A stretch of 20,495 nucleotides of DNA from Elysia marginata (GCA_019649035.1 BMAT01006179.1:545750-566244); one strand, 5' to 3'; positions 9,205-19,447 are shown, counted from the first letter of the stretch. The notes: generated by a model not told the origin, from the sequence alone. A program made the numbers and translations.

Positions 9205-10001
9205 CCAAGGTTTTAGATGCTTAAAACTTGTATGGGAAATAAAGTGTGAAGGAGAGTGGGTTCAATCGCTGTACTCGCCCCCCGCCCCTCAGATTTTCTT
9301 TCTTTTTCCAATATCGATTCGAATATAGAAAGCTCGATGTAAACAACCGAAATTACCTCACAACTATAAAATAATAAATTGTGCCGGTCTCTACATGTTA
9401 ACCTGAAAGGCCATTATTTCGATTCGTGCTCTTCAAATGTACGGGCAGCGGAAGTTTTTAGACCTTTAGAGTCACTGTAGAAAAGGCTCTTTCAAAACCA
9501 TGTAAAATTGAGTATACCGAACTTTGTTATGATTTTTCTTGCAGGAAATGTGGCAGACTTGGCGTAAGCGCTTTATCTCTTGAAGCAAAAATTTATGAGA
9601 AGGAGTCGAGAAAATTGATAAATAGCAAGGGCTAAGCTCTTGGGAGAAAACTAAGCTAACCGAAATGATTACGTGTCAAGGATTTTCCAATGTAAACAAA
9701 ATATACAACAAGAGAAGTCGCCTTGCCAAAATAGAATGTTCTCAAGGTCGTTTCCTGAAGCTTGTTTTTTTAACATTATTAACATTGTATTTAGCAAACG
9801 TTTGCCGATGCAACAATTCGAGATGATGATAAAAAGTTAAAGACATTTTGAAAACAAAAATACTATTGTCTTCAATCTGATCTGGAAAAGCTTCTTTTAA
9901 AACCAGTCATTAGAATTGTATTATTCCACACTTTAAAAAAAAATGTTGTGATCAAAAAACCTACACTGAGTCAGAGACGTAAAAGCTCGACAAATACAAT
10001 T
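9205..10001. other. Unassigned DNA
   Basis: No coding or RNA gene recognised. The sequence is AT-rich apart from a short C-rich patch (CTCGCCCCCCGCCCCTC) at about 9273-9290. Confidence 0.5.
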
Positions 10002-10203
10002 TTCTTCTTCTTCTTCTTCTTCTTCTTCTTCTTCTTCTTCTTCTTCTTCTTCTTCTTCTTCTTCTTCTTCTTCTTCTTCTTCCTCTTTTTCTTCTCCTTC
10101 TTCTTCTTCTTCTTATTACTATTATTATTCTTGTTCTTTTTTCTGATTGATTGTTATCTTCTTCTTTTCTATCATCCACTTCTTCAACTTCCTCTCCTTC
10201 GTT
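10002..10203. repeat. (TTC)27 microsatellite with degenerate polypyrimidine extension
   Basis: Pure TTC units run from 10002 to 10082 (27 copies). A mixed TTC/TCC/TTA tract rich in pyrimidine continues to about 10203. On the minus strand this is (GAA)n. The poly-Phe and poly-Arg frames that cross it are artefacts of the repeat. Confidence 0.97.
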
Positions 10204-10600
10204 TTTTGCCTTTGTCTGACGAGACAAATAAATTCTTTGGTTTTTTATAAGTAAAAGTTAGGCAAATTGTAGACCAATGATGTTTGTACTCATGTCCTTT
10301 TCATTTTTAATTTTAAGTCTGTTTTCGTTGCAGTACCATAGCGTCCTTTAAATTTTCATAGGTTGCAATAGGTTCATGGATTTAATTTGTGGAGGTAATA
10401 TTTCACTGCGTTTGTTAGGCCAATATTTCAGTGTACGGTTTGCTGGTAGAAGTACTAACAAGTCAATTCTAATCTTTGCGTTCTGCTGCATCAAGACGTG
10501 ATTGCTGTAGCAAGCGCTGAGGAAACAGAATGAGCTGACTGTGATTTTAAACCGAGTCTGTCAGTTCAGACACAAATTAATATGATTTGGACTACAATCA
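10204..10600. other. Unassigned DNA
   Basis: No coding frame or RNA gene seen between the TTC tract and the palindrome at 10601. Confidence 0.5.
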
Positions 10601-10623
10601 ACATAATGATAATATCATTATGT
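10601..10623. repeat. Perfect 23-bp palindrome
   Basis: ACATAATGATA (10601-10611), a single central A, then TATCATTATGT (10613-10623). The arms are fully complementary. It could extrude as a cruciform or bind a symmetric dimer, but no neighbour suggests a role. Confidence 0.9.
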
Positions 10624-13600
10624 ATAACTAGAACGAGCCAGAATAAATGTTTCACTCGACTTTAGCCGTGCCCAAGTTTTTGTGCTGTAGGTGGTGAACA
10701 AACAATCAAACAAAAAGCTATACCCTTTTAAAGCTTACTGTTTAACAAAGTTATTTAAAACAGAAAAAAGTTCGAAATCTTTTTAAGATACTAAGTTACA
10801 TAACCTAGTAGCTAGTCGAATGCTGAACAAAATATCTATATAATAAGAGCTAGAGCTAGAGCAGACAAATTCGAGGGGTGAAAAGTTGAAGTATAGATTT
10901 TTTTCTTGAATAAAGAAACAGGCCAAGAAAAGGAAGAGGAATAGGTTAAGAGATAGAGAGACAAAAAGAAGGCGACCTAATTTTTTTGTGAATTTCAGGA
11001 CAGGAAGATAAAGAAAATTAGGCTTATTCAAGTAACCTACAAAATTACATTTAAAAGTGGCGAGCTGTGAAAATTTTAAGGTGGTTTCCAGCCTTTACAC
11101 AGATTTGAGACTTTAAAAAGAGCAAGAACTTAACCGGCAACAATCGCATTTTATACGATTACAACTGTAATGTTTATCAATGATTAGATCACTATAACTA
11201 GTTTGAAGCCGTTTTGAGAAGCGATAGAGATAGTAATATTAATAACTATTATGACTGCCATCTTGCTGTTCTAAATATCAATATCGTTGCAAGGGCTAGG
11301 TTAACAGGTTCTTTATTGTTTGTCGGCAACATCAAAGTTGAAACTAGAGCACTTGATATTTGATTTGCCGCTTTACACTTTAACGTTTATATTCGTTCCT
11401 CTGCAAATTGGTTTATTGGGCGCCAAACCTAGAAATTGCATATTGTTCCACTTCGAGACCTATATTTTTTATAGTCCAGAGCAAGGGGATACGAGCGCTC
11501 GGTAGAGGTAGTATCGTATGGCTAAACCTCCAGATTATGTTTGTTGATCTAAGTTACCAAGTCTTCATCAGCATCATGGATTGTTGCATATCCACCGTCT
11601 TGTTTTGTAACGTGGCAGTTTAAAACAATGTGATCTTTTGTTTCAGCGGCCTTGCTCAGTTATTCCCATCTAGACTTGCCCACATGAAATTGATAAACGT
11701 GAAACAAACTTAGAAAAGGTCGAGATGCGCAGTATCTAAAGACACTAATATTAATAAGGTTCTTAACAGTAAGCTATCTATTAGTAGATGACTCCTTGCT
11801 GTACATGTTTTTCTATATATCTCTTCTGCTAAACATAGCTAGTCTCATTGGTGGTTAGCATTACTGAAGATTCCACCACAAGTTCAAGGTCTGCGATGCT
11901 AATGAACGTCTGAATATACTGTTTAAGGGGTGTTTACTCATATTAAAACTTCAACATACTTCCACAGAGTTTATTGTCTTTTTAATTTGCATCAAAAGAG
12001 GTTTTGTACACAATATGTGCTAGTTTTTTATGATTACACCTATAAGCTGAACATACGTTAATGTCAGACCTTTTTTCCCAGCAACTGACTTAATGAAGTG
12101 AGTGCCAGCTTCAAAGACATCTTTCAAAAGCCTGAAGGACAGGGTAATAAGGTTAAAAATACTATAATTATGTTGCAAAAAGGTGGAACATGATGAACAG
12201 CGTAATAACAGAGAAGCTTTGAGAAAAAATCGTTAGTGTATTATAGGTTCAAGTTATTTAAAAAATGTAACAAATCACAACAAAGTTGTGTAACAATAAT
12301 TTTGCTTAATTTAGATAAAAGTGAGCAAATTATTTTGTTCTTTCAACCGACAGATTTATTTCCCAAACCTTTACAACTATTCAAGGGAGGATAAAATTAT
12401 ATGACTTTTTTAAAATCTAAAAGCAGTTTTTGGGAACTTCTGCATGTTCAGATTATCTGATGAATATACCGAGTCACAGGACTGTTAATAAAGTTTACAC
12501 CCAAGGGTTTTAAGGTGAATCGCAAGTGTTTAGTTGCATGGGAACTGAGCTTAACCCTAATAGCTCTCTTATGAAATGAAGATATTTTTGTGAAGAAAAC
12601 ACTTTTGTGAACTTTATTGTCAAAACATAATTGTGTCTAGTGTAATAGTGTCCTTTAAGGATCCAGAGATAGTAACGCTCCTGCTGCATCAAGAAATGAA
12701 AAGGTTCATTTTCTTCACATTGTTGAGTCAGAAGCTATTTCCTCCATTGTCCAATGAGCTGTAAATAGCAAAATAATGTTTGTGATCCCCGCTGGGAAAG
12801 AACAGAGGTCTAACAAAGGGAGGTAAAAGAAATGTTTTACGGAGTTGGTAGAATATATGTCGGTGAAAAAAAAAAGGAAAGCTATGAAGAAAACTACTGG
12901 GGTTAAAGCATGATCATCGTTCTAAAATGGCAAGCTCAGAAGTCCAACTTTGGAAAAAAAAATAACCCATGATCATCCCACAAGTTTTTTTTCTCTGGCA
13001 AAAGTTTCAAGTGTCCAAGAGTATTATCACGCCAGTTTTACCAAACGCAAAACAAAATAAAAGAATAGTCTTCATAACTCATATTTTTTCCAAATCTGTA
13101 AAGTAATTTTTCTTAACAACAAGTCATATGGACTTGCAAGCCTGTCATTTGTCATGATTAAATTGAATGAGAGTATTTGAAAAGTGGAAATATTAGAAAG
13201 AAATAGTACTGAACTCAAGATACCACATCGGAGAAAAATGATCAGAACTATCTGTAACTTTAGAAACATACAAAGCAAAGCCTGAAACAAATATTCACAA
13301 TAACTTAAAACAAAATCGTAGAAGAGCACATCATTAAACTAAGAAGACAAGCATGACATTTTCAAAGTACAAGATAATTTAAAATTGTAGTAAAAAAAAA
13401 ACAACATTAGCTGCTGCAAAGACACTGCTATGAAAATAGAATTAAATCTAAAGCTCTGGAAAATTTGAGCCTTAGACCTATTTCATTATATTTAAGTCCA
13501 ATAGACATATCTTTCTTAGTTGATAACAAAGAAAACTGAGAAATTAAAAGTAACAACAAGAAAATACTCATAGTAACAAATTTAATGATACTTCTTAATT

Positions 13601-15538
13601 TGAATTTTTTTGGAAACAAAGTGTACACATATTGATTTTTCAGCTTTTCAGTTATAGCTGTCATTACAATCACATCAACATGCAGTCAACTATTTAGTAT
13701 AGTCTAATGGTTTGTGGCTTCCGATATAAATTACTCTGCTGGCGAAAGTCTTTAAATATAGCTTATATGATTTATGTGAATAGTTCTGACCTATATACGT
13801 AATAACATAAAAAAAGAAAGACTCATCTCTTCCGCCTTCCTTATTGCAGATTGCGCACCGTTTTGTGTGGTACGATAGGAGAAAATATAAATATAAATAT
13901 TAATTAAAATGCCATAAGACCATAAGACTATTTAATACACAATTCCGCACTGACAGATAAATATACTAGTTATGAACCATTGCCACATGCCCTTTTTGTT
14001 TAGACAAAAGTCTGCGGGATTTTTTGCACCATAATGACCACCTTATTGTTGTTCCATTCATTGTTTAAAAAAGGTAAGTGCACTCAATTATTTTTACTTG
14101 ATTTAGTCTTGGTGGTTTGCAGCAAGACATCTTGGGGTACTTTTAGTAGGATTTCTGTTTTAAAATATGACTTACTGGCACTAACCAAATATTTTAAAAT
14201 AAGTCAATTTGCAAAATCACATCATAAGCCTTTTAATATTAACAAAAACAATCGGAAGCCAGACCATTCGTATAAAAGCATATTTCTTATGCAACTTAAT
14301 TTCTTGTCTAATTTTTCTCCCGTCCTCTACCCAGCTTTTTAATTGCTAAATCTTAAAGGTACCGTGTGAAACAAGTTCCTGTTTTATAATATAAAAATAC
14401 ATCTTCTGGTTAATCTTTGTTCAAAAAGTTTGAATTTTCTTTTGTATGGAAGATTTAAATTTCACATGATTTGTCTGTTTGCATGAATGTGAAGGTATGA
14501 ACATTGTGATGATAGTTGATAGAATGTTATTAATCAAGTATACAGTATGGATGCATAACGAATTTAACGTGAACCTAAATATAAATCACGTTCTTTGCTT
14601 TTGAAAACAAAATATGGCTGCCTCAATGCGCACAACTTAAATCTATCATGAATATAATGAACTTCTTGTACTAGATATAGGATAGACCTACACAACAGAC
14701 AGCATACCAAAATACTTTGAAAACATGAAATATACACTTACATCTCAGAGTAAAATTTGTTCACATTTGGTTGCTCTACATAATTTTTGTAATAAACCAT
14801 CTTTAAAAACATTAATCAATGAAAAGTGCGATTGAAATAAACGAATATATAGACAGTGATTTTTCACTTACACTCTCTTTCCTAAATTAGGTAGTGTTTT
14901 ACATTATAGTGACAACTTCTTTCGGAGGGAAGAGTTCATTGCACAGGTTTGAAGTTCGAAAGCTTCCAGGTAAATGCAGGAACCACACACTACTTTTTTG
15001 TTAAATAAGACACCACAAACTTGTAAGCTTGAAAGAGCTTCTAAGGAAAATGCTTTATAAATTGCTTTAAAATTGGAAAAGAATCAGTGGTGTTGTTCTA
15101 TGTTAAAGGTGAACATCTGAAGGTTTTCAGCTTTATCTTAAAAACCCCAAATCGAACGACCCAGTACACAGCTTGTTTTACAAATAAAAAATTTTAAAAG
15201 GCAACATATTTTTATAAAACGGTCAAAATGTTCAACGTCTCATTTTGACGAGAAAAGGTGTGCAGATTTAAGGTTGGAAAAACATTAAGCCACCCAAAAC
15301 ACCAGAAAGAAACAGAGAATTTAGATGGATTTTATCATATTTGTTACATAAAGTTTGATTTCACCAGACTCTTCTAATTCCAAACAAGGTATTGAGATAG
15401 ATAAAATGCTCTAAGGTTTTTCAAACAGAGATGCATGTAAACTTTTGGTGCAACCCAACATTTTGCTCAACAATAAAATTCATTAAAAAAATTGTGTAGA
15501 TAAAGGCTATGAGGTTGAAACTTACAACCTGTCATGGA
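10624..15538. other. Long AT-rich stretch without a recognised gene
   Basis: About 4.9 kb in which I see no protein family, tRNA, rRNA or clear transposon. The longest open frame is 102 codons (14034-14342, plus); its product is mixed and low in information, with no exon-like borders. Minor features are a GAGCTA short repeat at about 10848-10862, a purine-rich stretch at 10915-10975, and many A or T homopolymers. It could be intron or intergenic DNA. Confidence 0.5.
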
Positions 15539-15716
15539 CTATGGGACTGTTCCATGGATTTTAAAACCTCGTTTAGAGTAGATCCCCTCCAGTACTGGTG
15601 AATTCAAGCGATGGTAGATGAGTAGTCTGGCCCATGAAAATTAGACCTAGGCATCTGGATATATCTAAATCTTGCTGATTAGATGCTTTTAGCAAAGAAT
15701 GTAAGAATGGACTCAC

Positions 15717-16041
15717 GATCAATTAAATTGCCATTTTTTCTTTTTTTCTTTATACATTCTATCAATTTATCTAGCATGATAATCAGTTTGCCTTCTTCTT
15801 CCACTTTCACTTCAGTAGGCTCATCCTCTTCCCGTCCTAAATTGTCATTGAGTTTACCCCCATCGTCTTCTCCTTATTTCACCATCTCTTTCCTTTTTAT
15901 TCTCCTCCTAAGATCTATACGTCTCTCATCTTTATTTTCTACTCAATATCATATGTTTCTTCTTGATTCCTTTTCATTCTATTTGAGAATTGTACTAACA
16001 GCTGAGTCTGGATCTACGGCAGGATTATCATCTGGAACAAC
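15717..16041 (-). pseudogene. Purine-rich decayed reading frame of unknown origin
   Basis: Reading the minus strand from 16041, one frame runs about 108 codons with four stops (TAG, TGA, TGA, TAA), each one transition away from a sense codon. The product would be charged and acidic (for example PDDNPAVDPDSAVS, then EEDEPTEVKVEEEG, then IMLDKLIECIKKKRK). It ends at a strong 5' splice-site-like GTGAGT (complement of 15711-15716). I recognise no family. The opposite strand shows a 122-codon Ser/Phe-rich frame (15683-16051), which I take as the shadow of this pyrimidine-rich strand. Strand composition bias alone could keep this frame fairly open. Confidence 0.2.
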
Positions 16042-16057
16042 AAAGATCTAGCTTCAA

Positions 16058-16153
16058 CTCTAGATTCTAGATTTTGATCTTGGTTATTTCAGTTGCAGGA
16101 AAATCATCGAAATTGTGCTCTGTACTTTGGCAAGTAGATCTAGATCTAGGCCC
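16058..16153. repeat. TCTAGAT/AGATCT-rich palindromic patch
   Basis: Contains CTCTAGATTCTAGATTTTGATCT and the perfect 14-bp palindrome TAGATCTAGATCTA (16135-16148). The 15-mer TCTAGATTTTGATCT at 16066-16080 recurs exactly at 16601-16615. Similar TAGATCTAGAT-type repeats are, from memory, frequent in some gastropod genomes. Confidence 0.65.
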
Positions 16154-16365
16154 TGAACAAGATTTCGGGCTAGAGCTCTACTGACGCAGCGTTTCAAAAG
16201 GACTTCACTTGGTGTGGCTATGGAAGATCTTAGGCTTAGTACTGCCATTTCTTGTTGTCATTGTAAGCCTGGGCTTTTGTAAAAAAAATTACACAAACGC
16301 ACTTTGCTTGAAGTAACCAGGAACCTTTAAAAAGCACTGCATTTAAAGTTCTTTTGATTCCTTTG

Positions 16366-16393
16366 ATGACGTCATGTTTCTCTCGGACGTCCG
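16366..16393. promoter_or_regulatory. CRE palindrome beside a second 10-bp palindrome
   Basis: ATGACGTCAT (16366-16375) holds the full CREB/ATF consensus TGACGTCA. Eight bases later CGGACGTCCG (16384-16393) is also a perfect 10-bp palindrome with the same ACGT centre. No gene start is identified nearby, so regulatory use is speculative. Confidence 0.35.
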
Positions 16394-16874
16394 CAAATTG
16401 TTCTATTTTTTCACTAATCTAAAGTTTTGGAAAACGATTTTGATGAATATTCTGTACATGTACTGATTATATCTATGTTTTATTAAATCGTGTTTGTAAA
16501 AATGTCTTTTTTTCAATGATGTGAAGGCCTTCGAGTATATTTATAAATCGAAAGATTTCTACACGGGAATGCCACCTTAGCTGAATCTAAATTTCATAGA
16601 TCTAGATTTTGATCTAGTTATAAATTTATCTGATTTGCAGAAAAAAAGAATACCTTGCTATTTATTCATTATTTTCAATTAGAAAAAGGATTACTTACTA
16701 AATTAAGGGAAGCGAAGAGTAATTTCTTTTTTTATAAATAAATAATTTACAAATAATCTAAATCAAATATCTGCACTCTAAGCGCCTAGATTTTATTGTG
16801 CTGAACTAAACATCTCACGAAAGAGCTTGTTGAAGGGCACGACTTTTTAATTTTTACACTCAAGAGAGGTTCAC
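16394..16874. other. AT-rich interior of the inverted-repeat interval
   Basis: No coding frame or RNA gene seen. It includes the second TCTAGATTTTGATCT copy at 16601-16615. Confidence 0.5.
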
Positions 16875-16892
16875 TATGAAACAGTCCCATAG

Positions 16893-17280
16893 GCGTGAAT
16901 TTCCAATCCATTTTTTTCGTTTATTTATTTAGATTCTATTACGATGGTCGCTTAAAAATAGTGTTTTCATTGTGCATCGGAGGTGAGAATGCTGAGCTAT
17001 ACAAGCAAACAGTACAAAGTAGGTGTAGAACTAAAACCATGAATATATTCTTACTGATTTGATACAGCATTTTAGAATAATTACTGGTTATTGAAGAAAA
17101 ACAACAAACCCAAATGGATTGGCAATTATTAATTGTAATAGAACGCACAATTATTGCAAGTGTCTTAGCATGTATGAAAATTTAGATATTGACTAATGTT
17201 AATTTTGCTCACTCCAAGCATAGCCAACCTATCTTTTCTGCAATTCTCAATCTTTGGCCAGCTTCCAGTGTATCTTAGCC
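16893..17280. other. Unassigned DNA upstream of the retrotransposon nest
   Basis: No clear gene. The final part (about 17220-17280) may be more of the older LINE, whose frame appears to run back from 17281, but I cannot recognise motifs in it. Confidence 0.45.
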
Positions 17281-17593
17281 TTGTTTGCTAACGTACTCTC
17301 TAATTTTAAAAAGTACAAAATTCAGTCATTCTGTCGTGAGCCTAGAAAACTGAAGAGGCCAATAACAAAACAAGTGGTAAAAAGGTATAAACAAAACAAA
17401 TAAAAACCGGGTCCCTGGAAGAGATGGCCTTCTCGGGACAGTTTTTTTTCTTAATATTAGATAAAATTGATAGCTATATTGCAAACATTTTCAACGAGTC
17501 TTCTGAAAAACATGAAACCATCGACATAAACACGAGCTAAATCATCCCCTTACCGAAACCCAGGAAAACCTAACGGTCCGAGAACCTGCGACC

Positions 17594-17598
<5 letters not shown>
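17281..17598 (+). pseudogene. Older non-LTR retrotransposon RT, left part (split by insertion)
   Basis: Decayed reverse transcriptase of a LINE-type element. Three frames in sequence carry the expected order. From 17281 come SNFKKYK and EPRKLKRPITK, which precede the RT core. Then, after a stop at 17401, KNRVPGRDGL (the K-x-PG-x-DG motif of RT). Then, after a T8 run (17442-17449), ANIFNE, IIPLPKP and ENLRPI (RT motif 1/2 region). The last frame has two stops. The motif is cut right after NLRPI by the minus-strand LINE, and continues at 18868. The clade is not resolved from memory. The copy is clearly dead. Confidence 0.85.
17593..17598. repeat. Target-site duplication CAATAA, left copy
   Basis: CAATAA here and at 18868-18873 flank the minus-strand LINE. 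Removing one copy and the insert puts the older RT back in one frame across the join, which supports the boundary. Because the insert tail is also (AAT)n on this strand, the left edge is uncertain by a few bases. Confidence 0.75.

Positions 17599-17640
<42 letters not shown>
17599..17640. repeat. (AAT)n / (TTA)n tail of the minus-strand LINE
   Basis: Uninterrupted AAT units up to 17640, with the preceding CAATAA of the target site merging into them. On the element's own strand this is the 3' (TTA)n tail that follows AAATAAAC. Confidence 0.93.
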
Positions 17641-17882
17641 GTTTATTTTTATAGCGCCTTCCCTCAATAGGAGCTCAAAGCGCTTTACATAAAATTTTGA
17701 CAAAACTTAGATCTACGTACTAAAAAAAGTTCACAGGTATATCACTTATTTAAAAGTAGTTAGCTATACAGATAAAAGCGTGCACAAAGTTGCATGCTAA
17801 ATATAAATCATCCATTAAAAGTATATAAATATAGTCATAGACATACAGTGTATATAAAAGTATATTCAATTCATTTTAAAAA

Positions 17883-18867
17883 TTAATTTTCAAAAGCTAG
17901 GAAAAAGAGGTGAGTTTTCAAATTAGACTTAAAAGATGGTAGCGTCTTTGCATTTTGAATAGGAGATGGAAGATTGTTCCATATTTCTGCTCCTTGGTAA
18001 AAAAAAGGCTCTTTGGCCAAAACTCTTCAGGTTAAATCGAGGTTTATAAAGCAAGTTTTTCGAAGAAGATCTTAGATTTCGTGTAGGGACATACAGTTTG
18101 GTCGAATCTTTCAAATAGTTTGGAAATTGCTGATCATTAAGGTACAAAAAGGCAAGGGATGCAATTTTGTAGCTCATGCGTGAAGCAATTAGCAACCAAT
18201 GCAGCTCTTTTAGGATAGGTGAAATGTGGTCTCTTTTTGATGATTTCAGAATGAGCCTAGCTGAATTGTTTTGAATTTTTTGTAATTGATTAAGCTTGTT
18301 TTCAGTAGCACCAGCCAAAAGGGAAATCCAATAGTCTAGTCTTAACAATACCAGAGCACAAGCTAGTTTGTTTGCACTTTCTTTTGTTAAATATTGTCTA
18401 ATTTGTGAAATTCTACGAAGTTCTAAATAACAAACCTTTTTTAAATGAGATATTTGATCATCCGATTTAAGATTAGAGTTCATAAAAACACCCAGGTTTT
18501 TTATTTTCCTAGAAATCAGAATGTTTTTTCACCGCACAGTTCTAAGGATGGAATATCAAGTGATCTTGTTTTGTTTGGTGTGCCAACAACCATGATTTCT
18601 GTCTTGTCCCCATTACGTTTAAGTTTGTTTGAAAACATCCAAGCCAAGACTTCACTTATACAGTTCTGTACAGAATGACATAAGCCGACAAAATCATCAA
18701 TTTTTGTTGATTTATACAATTGGGTGTCGTCAGAATATAAATGATAACGAAAACCGTGTTTAGAAAGGACATTAGAAATTGGTTGTGAATACAACGAGAA
18801 CAGAATGGGCCCTAGGATAGATCCCTGGGGAACACCGTACCTAAGAAAACTTTTCTCAGAGTGGTAT
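17883..18867 (-). pseudogene. Reverse transcriptase C-terminal region of CR1/L2-type LINE
   Basis: Three frames give a continuous RT. Segment 1 (18867 to 18516) has SEKSFLRYGVPQGSILGP (RT motif B), then YSDDTQLY (catalytic motif C, with Ser where Ala is usual) and NKLKRNGDKTEIMVVG. A slip near the T6 run at 18524-18529 leads to segment 2 (to 17929), with ISRKIKNLGVF, RISQIRQYLT, LVLLRLDYW, LLAG, LNQLQKIQNNSARLI and LKELHWL, the typical thumb and C-terminal blocks. An extra base in the A8 run at 17999-18006 moves it to segment 3, with GAEIWNNLPSPIQNAKTLPS and FKSNLKTHLF up to the TAA at 17883-17885. Only the catalytic-core half and the C-terminus are present. Confidence 0.95.
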
Positions 18868-18873
18868 CAATAA
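18868..18873. repeat. Target-site duplication CAATAA, right copy
   Basis: Right partner of 17593-17598. The younger LINE's RT frame starts directly to its left and the older LINE's LLNT motif continues directly to its right. Confidence 0.75.
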
Positions 18874-19440
18874 CGTTGCTTAACACCATACGAAAAACAT
18901 TATCTACCGAAAGCTTAGAGGGGATACGATCACTTATAGAAAAGTACATCTCGCAAGCAAGGCGGATTTAGTTCAAATATAAGTAAAGCAGACGAAGCGT
19001 GGACAAACAAACGACTTGCAAGAAAAAAATAACTATAACAATTCTCGAGGTAGACATATCGGTAGTATCTGATAAGATGGACAGAGCAACTCTCCTTGAT
19101 ATTCTCGAAACTATGGAGTTTAGTGCGGTTTTGCTTTGGCATTACCATTCTGAATACGAAAAATAGTAGGAGCGATAGAGGGAAAGATATTTGCCCGTAA
19201 CATCAATATGTCTCAAGGAGACAGCCTTAGCATGTGGTTTAAATTTTGGGAGGCTAAGAATCCAGGCTGTAGTATCATCTGAAATATATATACAAACAGC
19301 ATAAGAAATAATTTCATAGTTCGGAAATGTTTTAGGAGTCACTCTAAGATGCACAAGCGCTTTAGTGCCCCACATATTGTAGATGAAGATTTGGTGCACT
19401 CTACTTGGATATCAATTGCTCTACAAAATGCTAAAAGCAC
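18868..19440 (+). pseudogene. Older non-LTR retrotransposon RT, right part
   Basis: Continuation of the RT cut at 17598. From 18870 comes ITLLNTIRKTLS, then EKYISQA. After a shift near 18964 come GFSSNISKADEAWTNKRLA (the GFR-type block) and, after an A7 run (19023-19029), EVDIS, DKMDRATLLDILETM (motif A region). After a further shift comes NINMSQGDSLS (motif B, from 19199). A possible worn motif C, HIVDEDLVHS, lies at about 19373-19402. The catalytic YxDD is not cleanly visible. Stops and frameshifts are numerous, consistent with an element older than the LINE inside it. Its right limit before the SINE is uncertain. Confidence 0.82.
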
Positions 19441-19447
19441 GCAACGG

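Larger units (their letters stand above)
15539..16892. mobile_element. Possible non-autonomous element bounded by an inverted repeat
   Basis: CTATGGGACTGTTCCATG at 15539-15556 faces its reverse complement at 16875-16892, with 13 perfect bases and 16 of 18 overall. The 1354-bp span is flanked by no duplication that I can see. Terminal inverted repeats of this kind mark DNA transposons and MITEs. Equally, the two ends may come from two copies of an unrelated repeat lying in opposite orientation. No transposase is recognisable inside. Confidence 0.3.
17599..18867 (-). mobile_element. 5'-truncated CR1/L2-type LINE inserted in an older LINE
   Basis: Read on the minus strand it begins inside the RT (18867), runs through the RT C-terminus to a stop at 17883-17885, then a 3' UTR and a (TTA)n tail ending at 17599. 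The endonuclease and the first RT motifs are absent, the usual result of incomplete target-primed reverse transcription. The 3' UTR end holds the palindrome AAAGCGCTTT (17677-17686) and GGCGCTATAAAAATAAAC next to the tail, a 3' end type I know from LINEs of many invertebrates. The sharp flanking duplication indicates a genuine insertion. Confidence 0.93.

Noticed and set aside
9948..10250. Poly-Phe (plus) and poly-Arg (minus) frames
   Set aside because: Produced by the TTC/GAA repeat and its degenerate extension.
14034..14342. 102-codon plus-strand frame
   Set aside because: Mixed low-information product, no motif, no exon-like borders; within chance for this length of AT-rich DNA.
15683..16051. 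122-codon Ser/Phe/Leu-rich plus-strand frame
   Set aside because: Follows from the pyrimidine-rich strand; the opposite strand has the more protein-like, though broken, frame.
18854..18968. Minus-strand open frame upstream of the younger LINE (ISDRIPSKLSVDNVF)
   Set aside because: It is antisense to the older LINE's LLNT...EKYISQA coding stretch and starts beyond the target duplication, so it is not part of the younger RT.
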